DNA of 20,202 nt from contig JAHHQS010000067.1 in NCBI GenBank assembly GCA_020026285.1, positions 1 through 20,202 of the forward strand, written 5' to 3'. Made by a program: the position numbers and the translations under genes. The notes below the pieces were generated by a model. The model was not told where the DNA came from and made no database searches. It saw only the letters and a list, made by a program, of their open reading frames with translations. Positions 12,797 through 20,202 of this stretch are shown one piece after another. Numbering within the stretch: the first letter of the stretch is position 1; every line of letters starts with the position of its first letter. Source of the stretch: Parabacteroides sp. (GTDB taxonomy: Bacteria; Bacteroidota; Bacteroidia; Bacteroidales; Tannerellaceae).

Positions 12797-15085
12797 ATGG
12801 AAGATATAAAGGATACACAAAATATAAATGAACAAAAAACGGAGAAGTTGTCGGCTGAGGATCAGATGGTTCAGAACGCTTTTGATGAATTGTTGAATGA
12901 TTATCTGAACTCCAATCATCGGCGTAAGGTGGAGCGTATAACCAAAGCATTCAATTTTGCCAGACAGGCACATGAAGGTGTCAGACGTCGTTCTGGCGAA
13001 CCTTATATTATGCATCCTATAGCTGTTGCGAAGATTGTCTGCAAAGAGATGGGACTGGGGTCTACTTCTATTTGTTCAGCTTTGTTACATGATGTAGTGG
13101 AAGATACGGAATATACGGTTGAGGATATTTCGAATATGTTCGGAGAAAAGATTGCTCAGATTGTTGATGGGCTGACTAAAATTTCTGCCGGATTTTTTGG
13201 TGAACAAACTTCCGCCCAGGCTGAAAACTTCCGAAAGCTGTTGCTGACTATGAACAACGATATCAGAGTTGTTCTGATAAAGATAGCCGATCGTTTGCAT
13301 AATATGAGAACGTTGGGCTCCATGCTTCCTGCAAAGCAGTTTAAAATAGCCGGCGAAACCTTGTACCTTTATGCTCCGATGGCTCATCGTCTGGGATTGT
13401 TCTCCATCAAGACCGAATTGGAAGATTTAAGTTTTAAATATGAACATCCCCATGAATATGAAAATGTTACTCAAAAATTAAAAGCTACCGCCTCCATTCG
13501 TGAACGTTTATTCCAGCATTTCGCCGAACCTGTCGATGCCAAGTTGAAAGCCAAGGGTATGCATTATGAAATGAAGGCTCGTGTGAAGTCTGTTTATTCA
13601 ATCTGGAATAAAATGCAGGCTAAAAAGGTGGCTTTTGAAGATATTTATGATATTTATGCTGTCCGTATTATTTTCGATCCGTTGCCAGGTGTTGATGAAA
13701 AGAATCAATGCTGGGATATCTATTCCGCTATAACCGATATTTATCGTATCCGGCCGGATCGTATTCGTGACTGGGTCAGCAGACCGAAAGCAAACGGTTA
13801 TCAGGCTCTGCATCTGACTGTAATGGGACCTGACGGACAATGGGTTGAAATCCAGATTCGAAGCCGTAGAATGGATGATATTGCCGAAAAAGGATTCGCC
13901 GCTCATTGGAAATATAAGGAACATCATGTAGAGGAAGATACTGAACTGGATAAATGGCTGCAGACTATTACCGAAATATTGGAAAGTCCGGATCCGAATG
14001 CTCTGGACTTTCTGGATACAATCAAATTGAATCTGTTCTCTTCTGAAATATTTGTCTTTACACCAAAAGGAGAATTGAAAACCCTGCCCCAGGGGGCAAC
14101 TGCTCTGGATTTTGCTTATGCACTCCATTCGGACGTGGGTAATAAATGTATTGGTGCCAAAGTAAATCATCGGTTGGTTCCGTTAAGCCATAAGTTGAGC
14201 AGTGGTGACCAGGTTGAGGTACTGACTTCCCGTTCGCAGACTCCTAAGCCTGAATGGCTGAATTTTGTGACTACTGCCAGAGCTAGAAGCAGAATTACTG
14301 CTGTGGTACGTCGTATTCGTAAGGAGATTATCAAGAATGGCGAAACGAAAGTAATGGTTGCCTGTCAGAAGTCGGATGTGGAGACTTCTCCCAAGAATCT
14401 TGAAAAACTGACCATGTATTATGGCTTTAATAAACGGGATGATTTCTATTATGCTGTTGAGAAAGGGGAAATAGAGCTTCCGGAGAATATACACAAGCTC
14501 TTCAAGGAAGAGGCTCAGAGCGGAATCTTCAAATATGTGAAGCAGGCATTGCGTAAGGCTTCTTTATATAAAGCTGAACCACCGAAGGTCGAGGAGGATG
14601 ACGAGAAGAAAGAAAAAGTAGTATACGATAAGAAGAAGCCTTATGTCTTGAAAGAGGAGGCTTTCGAAAGAAATTATGTGATTGCCGATTGTTGCAAGCC
14701 GATTCCGGGTGACGATTCCTTAGGCTTTATCAATGACGATGGGAATGTAGTTGTTCACAAACGTTCATGTCCGATTGCTACCCGTCTGAAAAGCAGTTTT
14801 GGTGAGCGAATTCTGAATACCGTATGGAGCAGTCATCAGAATACTTCTTTTGAAGCCATGCTCGAAGTAAAAGGTATCGATACTTTAGGCGTGTTGAACG
14901 AAATGACAAAGGTGATATCCAAAGAATTCAATGTCTATATAACACGTTTGCTTATTGAAGCCAAAGATGGTGTCTTTGAAGGCCAGATAAAATTGAAAGT
15001 ACACGATGTGGAAGATATTCAGAAATTATGTCTTCGACTTTCTAAAATAGAAAATATAAAATCGGTTAGTCGTATAGCTAAGTGA
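12797..15085 (+). CDS. rel: Bifunctional (p)ppGpp synthetase/hydrolase (Rel/SpoT)
   Basis: A 762-residue long-form RelA/SpoT homologue that makes and degrades the stringent-response alarmones. The HD hydrolase domain (about 45-200) has His73 (YIMHP), His98-Asp99 (LLHDVVEDT, with the EDT catalytic signature intact) and Asp165 (KIADRLHNMRT), so hydrolysis should be active. The synthetase domain (about 260-375) contains RVKSVYSIWNKM, ANGYQALHLTVMGP (332-345) and EIQIRSRRMDDIAEKGFAAHW. TGS (about 417-478, IFVFTPKGELKTLPQGATALDFAY), a helical/zinc-finger-like region with IADCCKPIPGDDSLGF, and a C-terminal ACT domain (about 690-760) complete the usual order. Both activities look intact, as expected where one enzyme does both jobs. 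It is transcribed from its own promoter 89 nt after mltD, with possible readthrough, and ends at a bidirectional terminator. Confidence 0.96.
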   Translation: MEDIKDTQNINEQKTEKLSAEDQMVQNAFDELLNDYLNSNHRRKVERITKAFNFARQAHEGVRRRSGEPYIMHPIAVAKIVCKEMGLGSTSICSALLHDVVEDTEYTVEDISNMFGEKIAQIVDGLTKISAGFFGEQTSAQAENFRKLLLTMNNDIRVVLIKIADRLHNMRTLGSMLPAKQFKIAGETLYLYAPMAHRLGLFSIKTELEDLSFKYEHPHEYENVTQKLKATASIRERLFQHFAEPVDAKLKAKGMHYEMKARVKSVYSIWNKMQAKKVAFEDIYDIYAVRIIFDPLPGVDEKNQCWDIYSAITDIYRIRPDRIRDWVSRPKANGYQALHLTVMGPDGQWVEIQIRSRRMDDIAEKGFAAHWKYKEHHVEEDTELDKWLQTITEILESPDPNALDFLDTIKLNLFSSEIFVFTPKGELKTLPQGATALDFAYALHSDVGNKCIGAKVNHRLVPLSHKLSSGDQVEVLTSRSQTPKPEWLNFVTTARARSRITAVVRRIRKEIIKNGETKVMVACQKSDVETSPKNLEKLTMYYGFNKRDDFYYAVEKGEIELPENIHKLFKEEAQSGIFKYVKQALRKASLYKAEPPKVEEDDEKKEKVVYDKKKPYVLKEEAFERNYVIADCCKPIPGDDSLGFINDDGNVVVHKRSCPIATRLKSSFGERILNTVWSSHQNTSFEAMLEVKGIDTLGVLNEMTKVISKEFNVYITRLLIEAKDGVFEGQIKLKVHDVEDIQKLCLRLSKIENIKSVSRIAK

Positions 15086-15107
15086 TTAAATAATAAGAGG
15101 TAAAAAT

Positions 15108-15146
15108 AAAAAATAGCCGGGAATTCTTATTCTCGGCTATTTTTTT
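15108..15146. terminator. Bidirectional terminator between rel and the DUF3127 gene
   Basis: A 17-bp stem with one G-T pair (15108-15124 with 15129-15145) surrounds a 4-nt loop. It has As on one side and Ts on the other, so it gives a T tract on both strands. It ends rel on the + strand and serves the convergent minus-strand operon. Confidence 0.9.
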
Positions 15147-15163
15147 GGTTTTGTGTGTTTTTC

Positions 15164-15197
15164 TTAAAATAAAAGGCCATTCGTTTTTTAGAATGGC
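15164..15197 (-). terminator. Minus-strand terminator overlapping the DUF3127 stop codon
   Basis: On the minus strand GCCATTC (15197-15191) pairs with GAATGGC (15182-15176) around an 8-nt loop, followed by CTTTTATTTT. The stem contains the last two sense codons (Pro-Phe), and the stop codon begins its loop. Confidence 0.65.
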
Positions 15198-15574
15198 AGG
15201 TCATCAATAGGATTGGTCGTTCCAAAGTCAGGTGCCACGGTTGGAGCTCCTGAAGGAACAATATTTTCTGGGGTTATATCAGTCGGTGCAGGATTCATAA
15301 CTGCTGCAGGACGGTCAACCTTCCATGCATTGATATTTGTATACCATTTTCCCATGTACTCACGGCTTTCAATATCAATTGAAACAATTAATTCTTCTCC
15401 CGGCTGGATAGCTGCCTGCGCGATACGGTCTGCACCGAAAATATGGAAACAAATCTTTTTAGGGTATTGATCGTGAGTTTCAAGAACATACTCCTGCTTT
15501 TTCCATTCGTTTCCGCTTTTGCTAACGCCTCCTTGTTCAGGCAAGACAGCTATTATTTTTCCTGTAATTTCCAT
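15188..15574 (-). CDS. DUF3127 protein with SSB-like C-terminal tail
   Basis: A 128-residue protein. Residues 1-85 (EITGKIIAVLPEQGGVSKSGNEW, then KKQEYVLETHDQYPKKICF, ending IESREYMGKWYTNINAWKV) fit DUF3127, a small Bacteroidota family with an OB-fold-like strand pattern. A Pro/Thr/Ala-rich flexible linker (about 88-120) leads to the terminus NPIDDLPF. That layout (OB fold, disordered linker, acidic tip ending Pro-Phe) is exactly that of single-stranded DNA-binding protein, whose DDxPF tip recruits replication and repair proteins. I infer an SSB-like nucleic-acid role; it is not the main SSB, as the core differs. It may be the last gene of the M23-merR transcript, 96 nt after merR with no terminator between, or have its own weak promoter (TACCTTCG, 15622-15615). 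Confidence 0.85.
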   Translation of the reverse strand: MEITGKIIAVLPEQGGVSKSGNEWKKQEYVLETHDQYPKKICFHIFGADRIAQAAIQPGEELIVSIDIESREYMGKWYTNINAWKVDRPAAVMNPAPTDITPENIVPSGAPTVAPDFGTTNPIDDLPF

Positions 15575-15670
15575 ATTTTGTTTTTTTGTTTCTCTTCAGA
15601 GTGATAACAGTTGACGAAGGTACGCTTTTATTTTGGATTAATTCTGAAAAAATGCAATAAATCTTAAAAA

Positions 15671-16027
15671 TCATTTTCCTTCGGTAATTCGATCGAATGC
15701 TTCTTTTATCAGAAGCAATTCCTGACGTATCTGTTTTAGTTTGGTTATGGCCTCTGTTTGTTTGATTACTTTCTCCTTGTTGTCCTTCAGTTTTTTCTTG
15801 GCGCCCGCCAGTGTAAGGCCCTGCTCTTTCAGTAAAAAATAGATAACTCTGACCGATTCGATATCATCCTCCTTATAGAAACGGGTCCCTTTTTCGTTTT
15901 TACGTGGATTAAGAATATCAAATTCTTTTTCCCAGAAACGAAGGGCCGATTCGTTGATATCGAACATCTGGGCTACTTCGCTGATCGAGTAATATAATTT
16001 TTTCGTTTTATCTTTTCTGACAGTCAT
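15671..16027 (-). CDS. MerR-family transcriptional regulator
   Basis: A 118-residue DNA-binding protein. The winged helix-turn-helix occupies about residues 11-78. YYSISEVAQMFDINESALRFWEKEF is the recognition part and GTRFYKEDDIESVRVIYFLLKEQG the wing and second helix pair. A lysine-rich coiled-coil dimerisation helix (about 75-116) ends the protein. There is no effector-binding domain or metal-binding cysteine, so it probably does not sense a metal or drug as classical MerR proteins do. The family is a conserved housekeeping type in Bacteroidota, typically beside an M23 peptidase gene, as here (15 nt downstream of it). The targets are unknown. Confidence 0.9.
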   Translation of the reverse strand: MTVRKDKTKKLYYSISEVAQMFDINESALRFWEKEFDILNPRKNEKGTRFYKEDDIESVRVIYFLLKEQGLTLAGAKKKLKDNKEKVIKQTEAITKLKQIRQELLLIKEAFDRITEGK

Positions 16028-16042
16028 GATAAGTCTTTTCCA

Positions 16043-17026
16043 TTAGTCCATAACCTGGCCATGATTTTCAGCAATCTGAATCATCTTGTCATATTCTTCC
16101 GGAGTCAAGTCCATGAAATAATATTTTGATGGATTGTCATATTTCCCTCTCACAATTACTTCGTAATGAAGATGAGGTCCGGTTGATTTACCTGTATTGC
16201 CAACAGTACCGATCACTTCACCACGTTTCACTTTCTGGCCGACACGCACCTTGAATTTGTTCATGTGGCCGTAAAGAGTTTCGTAACCATATCCGTGTTT
16301 GATCATCACGCAATTGCCGTAACCTTGTTTCCAGCCGGCCATCGTGACTTTCCCGTCTCCGGTTGCATAAATATCCGTTCCGATTTTAGCGGAAAAGTCC
16401 ATGCCTGAATGAAAGCGGGGAACACGATAGATCGGGTCGATACGTATGCCATAGCCGGAAGCCGTCCTTTTCAGATCTTTATTGGATATAGGCTGAATAG
16501 CCGGAATACATTTGGCTCTTTCCTTCTGATTCTTTCCAATCTCGATCAATTCTTCCAGCGAATTGGATTGTATGTATAATTGTTTGCGCAGAATGTCCAT
16601 CTTCTTGGTGGTCGCTATGGCCAGTTCCGAATTGGTCAGTTCCATCAGTTGTTTGTATCGGTTTGTTCCACCGAAGCCGGAGTTACGGACCGACTCAGGA
16701 ATGGATTCTGCCTGGAAGATGGCACGGTACAGATTTTCGTCACGTTGTTTCAGATCCTCCAGTATCTTCATCGCGTTCTCCAGACGTAAATCCAGAACTT
16801 CATATTGGGTTTCCAGCAGCCTGTTTTCTTTTTCCAATTGTGATTCCTTGGGGGAATCGACAAACTTGATCATGATAAAGAAAGTGGCGATACCAAACAC
16901 CAGACCTGTACTCAAATGATGTAATACGACTTTTATCTTATCCTTTATTGTTGGGTATACACGCTCGTAATCCAGGGTGTTTGGGTTGTAGAAATAGTAT
17001 GTTTTTCTATTTTTAAATAGTTTCAT
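16043..17026 (-). CDS. M23-family zinc metallopeptidase (peptidoglycan endopeptidase)
   Basis: A 327-residue membrane-anchored wall hydrolase. A basic cytosolic N-terminus (1-34) precedes one membrane helix (about 36-54, HHLSTGLVFGIATFFIMIKF). A periplasmic coiled coil (about 60-170, Glu/Leu/Lys-rich) leads to the LytM/M23 domain (about 185-300). Zinc ligands are His206 and Asp210 (RFHSGMDFSAK) and His287 in GPHLHYEV (284-290); His254 (LYGHM) and His285 are the usual catalytic histidines. All are intact, so it should be an active D,D-endopeptidase rather than a degenerate activator. The coiled coil and membrane anchor resemble division or elongation-linked endopeptidases. It is first in the operon with the MerR-type regulator, and its promoter interlocks with that of alaS. 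Confidence 0.94.
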   Translation of the reverse strand: MKLFKNRKTYYFYNPNTLDYERVYPTIKDKIKVVLHHLSTGLVFGIATFFIMIKFVDSPKESQLEKENRLLETQYEVLDLRLENAMKILEDLKQRDENLYRAIFQAESIPESVRNSGFGGTNRYKQLMELTNSELAIATTKKMDILRKQLYIQSNSLEELIEIGKNQKERAKCIPAIQPISNKDLKRTASGYGIRIDPIYRVPRFHSGMDFSAKIGTDIYATGDGKVTMAGWKQGYGNCVMIKHGYGYETLYGHMNKFKVRVGQKVKRGEVIGTVGNTGKSTGPHLHYEVIVRGKYDNPSKYYFMDLTPEEYDKMIQIAENHGQVMD

Positions 17027-17052
17027 TGAAGATTTTATTGTTTGTATAACTG

Positions 17053-17083
17053 CAAAAATAATAATTTACTGTACTTTTGCAAA
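17053..17083 (-). promoter_or_regulatory. Consensus promoter of the M23-merR operon
   Basis: On the minus strand TTTG (17083-17080), a 19-nt spacer and TATTTTTG (17060-17053) form the best full match to the Bacteroidota -33/-7 consensus in the window. The predicted start near 17046 leaves about 20 nt to ATG 17026. Confidence 0.7.
17072..17079 (+). promoter_or_regulatory. -7 promoter element of alaS
   Basis: TACTTTTG is a perfect TAnnTTTG match lying inside the spacer of the divergent M23 promoter. A start near 17086 leaves about 37 nt to ATG 17123. No good -33 is present at normal spacing. Confidence 0.65.
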
Positions 17084-17122
17084 TTGTTTTTCAGAATATT
17101 AACGAGAACTATATATATTATT

Positions 17123-19744
17123 ATGTTGACAGCAAAAGAAATCCGTGAATCATTTAAAGCATTTTTCGCTTCGAAAGGACACCAAATCGTGCCGTCTGCA
17201 CCGATGGTGGTTAAAGGTGACCCGACATTGATGTTTACCAATGCAGGTATGAATCAGTTTAAAGATATTATCTTGGGTAATGTTCCAAGAAAGTATCCAC
17301 GTGTCGCGGACTCGCAAAAATGTCTACGTGTCAGCGGAAAACATAATGACTTGGAAGAAGTTGGTCATGATACTTATCACCATACGATGTTCGAAATGTT
17401 AGGTAACTGGTCGTTTGGCGATTATTTCAAGAAAGAAGCTATCAGTTGGGCCTGGGAATATCTGGTTGATGTATTGAAACTGAATCCGGATCGTTTGTAT
17501 GCTACTGTTTTCGAAGGAAGTCCGGCCGAAGGTCTTTCTCGTGACGACGAGGCAGCTGGGTATTGGGAAAAATTCCTGCCAAAAGATCATATCATTAATG
17601 GTAACAAACATGATAACTTCTGGGAAATGGGTGATACCGGTCCTTGCGGCCCTTGTTCTGAAATACATATAGACTTGCGTTCTGAAGAGGAACGTGCTGC
17701 TGTTTCAGGTGCTGATATGGTTAATAAGGACCATCCTCTGGTTATTGAAATCTGGAACCTGGTGTTCATGCAGTTTAACCGTAAAGCCGATGGCTCTTTG
17801 GAGTCATTGCCGAATCACGTAATCGATACCGGTATGGGTTTCGAACGTCTGTGTATGGCTTTGCAGGGCAAGACTTCTAATTACGATACTGACGTGTTCC
17901 AGCCAATCATTAAAGTGATTGCCGACATGGCTGGTACTGAATATGGAAAAGATCGTCAGAAGGATATTGCGATGCGTGTAATTGCCGATCATATCCGTAC
18001 TATTTCATTCGCCATTACCGACGGTCAGTTGCCTTCTAACGCCAAAGCCGGTTACGTTATCCGTCGTATCTTGCGTCGTGCTGTTCGTTACGGCTATACA
18101 TTCCTGAACCGTAAGGAGGCATTTATGTATAAGCTGTTGCCGGTGTTGATCGAAACCATGGGCGATGCTTATCCTGAATTGCAGGCTCAGAAATCTTTGA
18201 TCGAAAAGGTTATCAAGGAAGAGGAGGATTCTTTCCTGCGTACTCTTGAAACCGGTATTCGTTTGTTGGAAAAGAAAATGGAAGAGACCAGGGCTGCTGG
18301 TAAGAAAACAATCAGTGGCGTTGATGCCTTTACATTATATGATACTTATGGTTTCCCATTAGATCTGACCGAACTGATCCTTCGTGAAAACGAAATGGAT
18401 GCAGACATCGAGGAATTTAATGTGGAAATGCAGAAGCAGAAAGAACGTGCTCGTAACGCTGCTGCAGTTGAAACAGGTGATTGGATTATACTAAAGGAAA
18501 GCGAAACTGAGTTTGTGGGTTACGACTTATTTGAATGTGACGCTGAAATTCTTCGTTATCGTCAGATTAAACAGAAGAAAAAAGTCATGTATCAGATCGT
18601 TCTAGACAAGACTCCTTTTTATGCAGAAATGGGTGGACAGGTTGGTGATACTGGTTGGTTGATTAATGGGGATGAAAAGATCTCTGTTGTTGATACCAAG
18701 CGTGAGAACAACCTGCCAATTCATTTCGTAGAGAAATTGCCTCAGGATGTTACAGCTGTGTTTACTGCCAGGATTGATGCTCAAAAACGTATCCAGTGCG
18801 AATGTAACCACTCTGCTACTCACTTGTTGCACGAAGCTTTGCGCGAAGTGTTAGGTACTCATGTCGAGCAGAAAGGTTCATACGTCTCTCCAAAGGCTTT
18901 GCGTTTCGACTTCTCTCACTATCAGAAAGTGACTGATGAGGAAATCCGTAAGGTGGAAAAACTGGTCGGACAGAAGATCCGTGCCAACTATCCTTTGGAA
19001 GAACATCGTAACATGCCAATCGCCAAGGCCAAGGAATTAGGTGCAATGGCTTTGTTTGGTGAAAAGTATGGTGATGAGGTTCGTGTCGTTAAATATGGTA
19101 CTTCTATCGAATTGTGTGGTGGTACTCATATTCCGTCTACTGGTATGATCGGTTCTTTAAGAATCGTAGGTGAAAGTTCTGTAGCTGCCGGTGTTCGTCG
19201 TATCGAAGCCGTTACTGCCGAAGCTGCCGAAGATGTTGCTTTTGCTCAGGAAGACCTGATTCGTGAACTTCGCATGTTCTTCAATAATATGCCTAATCTT
19301 CAGCAGGCAATCAAGAAGGCTGTTGATGAAAACACCGAAATGAAAAAAGAAATTGAAGTTTACATGAAGGAAAAAGCTGCTCGTCTGAAGAAGTCCATGC
19401 TTGACGAGTCCGTTAAGAAGAACGGTGTTCGTGTCATCACTTTCGTTGGCAAGGCAAATCCGGACGCCATGAAGGATGTAGCGTTCCAGATCAAGGGTGA
19501 ACTTTCAGAAAGTTTCATTTTTGTGGCAGGTATCATTGCCGAAGCCAAATGTCAGTTGATGGTGATGTTGAGTGATGATCTGGTTGCTGACGGATTGAAT
19601 GCTTCTAAATTGGTTAAGGATGCTGCCAAACATATTCAGGGTGGTGGCGGTGGTCAGCCTCATTTTGCAACTGCAGGTGGCAAGAACATCGAAGGCTTGA
19701 CTATTGCGGTAAGTGCCGTGCTTGAATCAGTCGGTATGAAATAA
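17123..19744 (+). CDS. alaS: Alanyl-tRNA synthetase
   Basis: An 873-residue class II synthetase that charges tRNA-Ala and edits Ser/Gly errors. The aminoacylation domain opens with [19 protein letters not shown] and contains [12 protein letters not shown] (37-47), [16 protein letters not shown] and [13 protein letters not shown]. The editing domain has the zinc site HSATH (563-567) and CGGTH (665-669), at nearly the same numbers as E. coli AlaS. The C-Ala region has coiled-coil helices and the glycine-rich [14 protein letters not shown] near 830-845. The ATG at 17123 matches the family start; upstream in-frame codons would read AT-rich leader and promoter DNA. Arginine is mostly CGT, as expected for a highly expressed gene. 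It has its own promoter, which overlaps the divergent M23 promoter, and a strong terminator. Confidence 0.98.
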   Translation: MLTAKEIRESFKAFFASKGHQIVPSAPMVVKGDPTLMFTNAGMNQFKDIILGNVPRKYPRVADSQKCLRVSGKHNDLEEVGHDTYHHTMFEMLGNWSFGDYFKKEAISWAWEYLVDVLKLNPDRLYATVFEGSPAEGLSRDDEAAGYWEKFLPKDHIINGNKHDNFWEMGDTGPCGPCSEIHIDLRSEEERAAVSGADMVNKDHPLVIEIWNLVFMQFNRKADGSLESLPNHVIDTGMGFERLCMALQGKTSNYDTDVFQPIIKVIADMAGTEYGKDRQKDIAMRVIADHIRTISFAITDGQLPSNAKAGYVIRRILRRAVRYGYTFLNRKEAFMYKLLPVLIETMGDAYPELQAQKSLIEKVIKEEEDSFLRTLETGIRLLEKKMEETRAAGKKTISGVDAFTLYDTYGFPLDLTELILRENEMDADIEEFNVEMQKQKERARNAAAVETGDWIILKESETEFVGYDLFECDAEILRYRQIKQKKKVMYQIVLDKTPFYAEMGGQVGDTGWLINGDEKISVVDTKRENNLPIHFVEKLPQDVTAVFTARIDAQKRIQCECNHSATHLLHEALREVLGTHVEQKGSYVSPKALRFDFSHYQKVTDEEIRKVEKLVGQKIRANYPLEEHRNMPIAKAKELGAMALFGEKYGDEVRVVKYGTSIELCGGTHIPSTGMIGSLRIVGESSVAAGVRRIEAVTAEAAEDVAFAQEDLIRELRMFFNNMPNLQQAIKKAVDENTEMKKEIEVYMKEKAARLKKSMLDESVKKNGVRVITFVGKANPDAMKDVAFQIKGELSESFIFVAGIIAEAKCQLMVMLSDDLVADGLNASKLVKDAAKHIQGGGGGQPHFATAGGKNIEGLTIAVSAVLESVGMK

Positions 19745-19773
19745 GAATTTATTATTTCTATCTAAATAATCTG

Positions 19774-19817
19774 ATCCCGCTGGGTTTTCTTTCAGAAATA
19801 TCCAGCGGGATTTTTTT
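19774..19817 (+). terminator. Rho-independent terminator of alaS
   Basis: A 10-bp GC-rich stem, ATCCCGCTGG (19774-19783) with CCAGCGGGAT (19802-19811), has an 18-nt loop that can pair partly. It is followed by seven Ts (19811-19817). Confidence 0.92.
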
Positions 19818-19967
19818 GTATATATATAATAATGTATATAGGCCGATTTCTGCATCGAGATATGAATAATCAAATCTGTCCTTTTAAGAGCTGCCTTTCT
19901 GCCCGTTTATATTAGATTTTTCTGAAAGAATCCGGATTTTTTGTTGAATCATAACGGTGGTTTGTAT

Positions 19968-20029
19968 AATTCACAATTGTGAATTGATTAAATCATCATT
20001 GTGAAATGATTAATTCATAACTGTGAATT
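19968..20029. repeat. Three tandem operator-like palindromes with 22-bp period
   Basis: Site 1, AATTCACAATTGTGAATT (19968-19985), is a perfect 18-bp palindrome. Site 2 (centre 19998/19999) reads ATCATCATTGTGAAAT and site 3 (centre 20020/20021) ATTCATAACTGTGAAT. The shared half-site is TTGTGAA, or CTGTGAA in site 3. The centres are exactly 22 bp apart, i.e. about two helical turns, so bound dimers would face the same side. Site 3 overlaps where the -33 element of the following promoter candidate would be. Confidence 0.55.
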
Positions 20030-20035
20030 AAATAA

Positions 20036-20079
20036 AATATCCTTTATTTTGTACATAAGTTGTTGAAGTAAAGGATATT
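20036..20079 (+). repeat. 11-bp inverted repeat flanking a candidate promoter
   Basis: AATATCCTTTA (20036-20046) and TAAAGGATATT (20069-20079) are perfect complements separated by 22 bp. A near-consensus -7 element, TTATTTTG (20044-20051, one mismatch), overlaps the left arm. A T6 run follows at 20085-20090, so the RNA could also form an AT-rich hairpin. Confidence 0.4.
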
Positions 20080-20202
20080 ATCTATTTTTTATGAATCAAA
20101 ATAGTGGCGTGAATTAGTTTAGAGTAAAAATATATAGTTAATATAACAGTATAATACTGATTAGCTGTTTGACTTTTAGTCCTTTATGCTTAAAAAAAAG
20201 GT

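Larger units (their letters stand above)
19819..20202. other. Non-coding region downstream of alaS, probable regulatory region of the next gene
   Basis: About 385 bp with no credible ORF on either strand. It holds three palindromic sites 22 bp apart (19968-20029), an 11-bp inverted repeat around a near-consensus -7 element (20036-20079), an 8-codon ORF (20091-20117) and a short palindrome (20147-20159). This looks like the long upstream region of a gene beginning beyond the window. Confidence 0.5.

Noticed and set aside
13598..14170. Long minus-strand ORF (190 codons) opposite rel
   Set aside because: It lies wholly antisense to well-conserved Rel domains, its translation has no recognisable motif and it has no promoter; it is a shadow of the rel reading frame.
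17042..17122. N-terminal extension of AlaS by 27 codons
   Set aside because: It would be encoded by the promoter and leader DNA; alanyl-tRNA synthetases start at [11 protein letters not shown].
19787..19930. 12-bp inverted repeat TTCTTTCAGAAA (19787-19798) / TTTCTGAAAGAA (19919-19930), possible mobile-element ends
   Set aside because: There is no transposase or target duplication, and the left copy lies within the loop of the alaS terminator; likely coincidence.
19968..20040. CRISPR-like array
   Set aside because: The repeats are short, imperfect and directly adjacent with no unique spacers, and there are no cas genes; palindromic operators explain them better.
20036..20079. Invertible promoter of the kind controlling capsule or fimbriae genes in Bacteroidales
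   Set aside because: The arms enclose only 22 bp, far less than the usual 100-200 bp invertible segment, and no site-specific recombinase gene is nearby in the window.
1..20202. tRNA/rRNA genes, insertion sequences, prophage or defence genes
   Set aside because: I looked for cloverleaf-type tRNA ends, transposase or integrase motifs and known defence domains in all large ORFs and found none.

Overview
The window comes from a Bacteroidales genome, most likely Parabacteroides or a close relative. Three things point there. The protein families are Bacteroidota-specific or typical (DUF6383 tail, DUF4492, DUF5683, DUF3127, exported Gfo/Idh/MocA oxidoreductase with a DUF1080 lipoprotein). Nearly every gene start is preceded by the Bacteroidota -7 promoter element TAnnTTTG. 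Intergenic DNA is AT-rich and Shine-Dalgarno sequences are mostly absent. The genus call rests on the DUF6383-type tail and overall gene content and is an inference.

Layout. 1-280: end of a surface or secreted protein and its terminator. 280-660: gene-poor stretch. 662-1576 (-): ribonuclease Z. 1644-1798 (+): a promoter plus terminator with no ORF between them, a candidate small RNA. 1797-4768 (-): cytochrome bd oxidase operon (DUF4492-cydA-cydB). 5126-7496 (+): a two-gene exported sugar-oxidation module (Tat-type oxidoreductase plus DUF1080 lipoprotein). 7764-8495 (+): a putative outer-membrane barrel protein. 8815-12707 (+): parA, parB, a DUF5683 membrane protein and an MltD-like lytic transglycosylase, the last three overlapping or abutting. 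12797-15085 (+): bifunctional Rel/SpoT. 15188-17026 (-): M23 endopeptidase, MerR-type regulator and a DUF3127 protein with an SSB-like tail. 17123-19744 (+): alanyl-tRNA synthetase. 19819-20202: non-coding, with a striking set of palindromes 22 bp apart.

How the genes work together. The centre is housekeeping: chromosome segregation (ParAB) is transcribed with a cell-wall hydrolase, next to the stringent-response enzyme and a second wall hydrolase. The cyd operon provides high-affinity oxygen reduction, which lets such anaerobes use or remove traces of oxygen. The oxidoreductase/DUF1080 pair fits oxidation of a glycoside to its 3-keto form followed by bond cleavage. I see no IS element, integrase, CRISPR array, tRNA or rRNA, and no clear defence system. 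The points most worth a second look are non-coding (candidate sRNA, 22-bp operator array, interlocked alaS/M23 promoters, palindromes upstream of parA) plus the SSB-tailed DUF3127 protein and the 3-keto-glycoside module.
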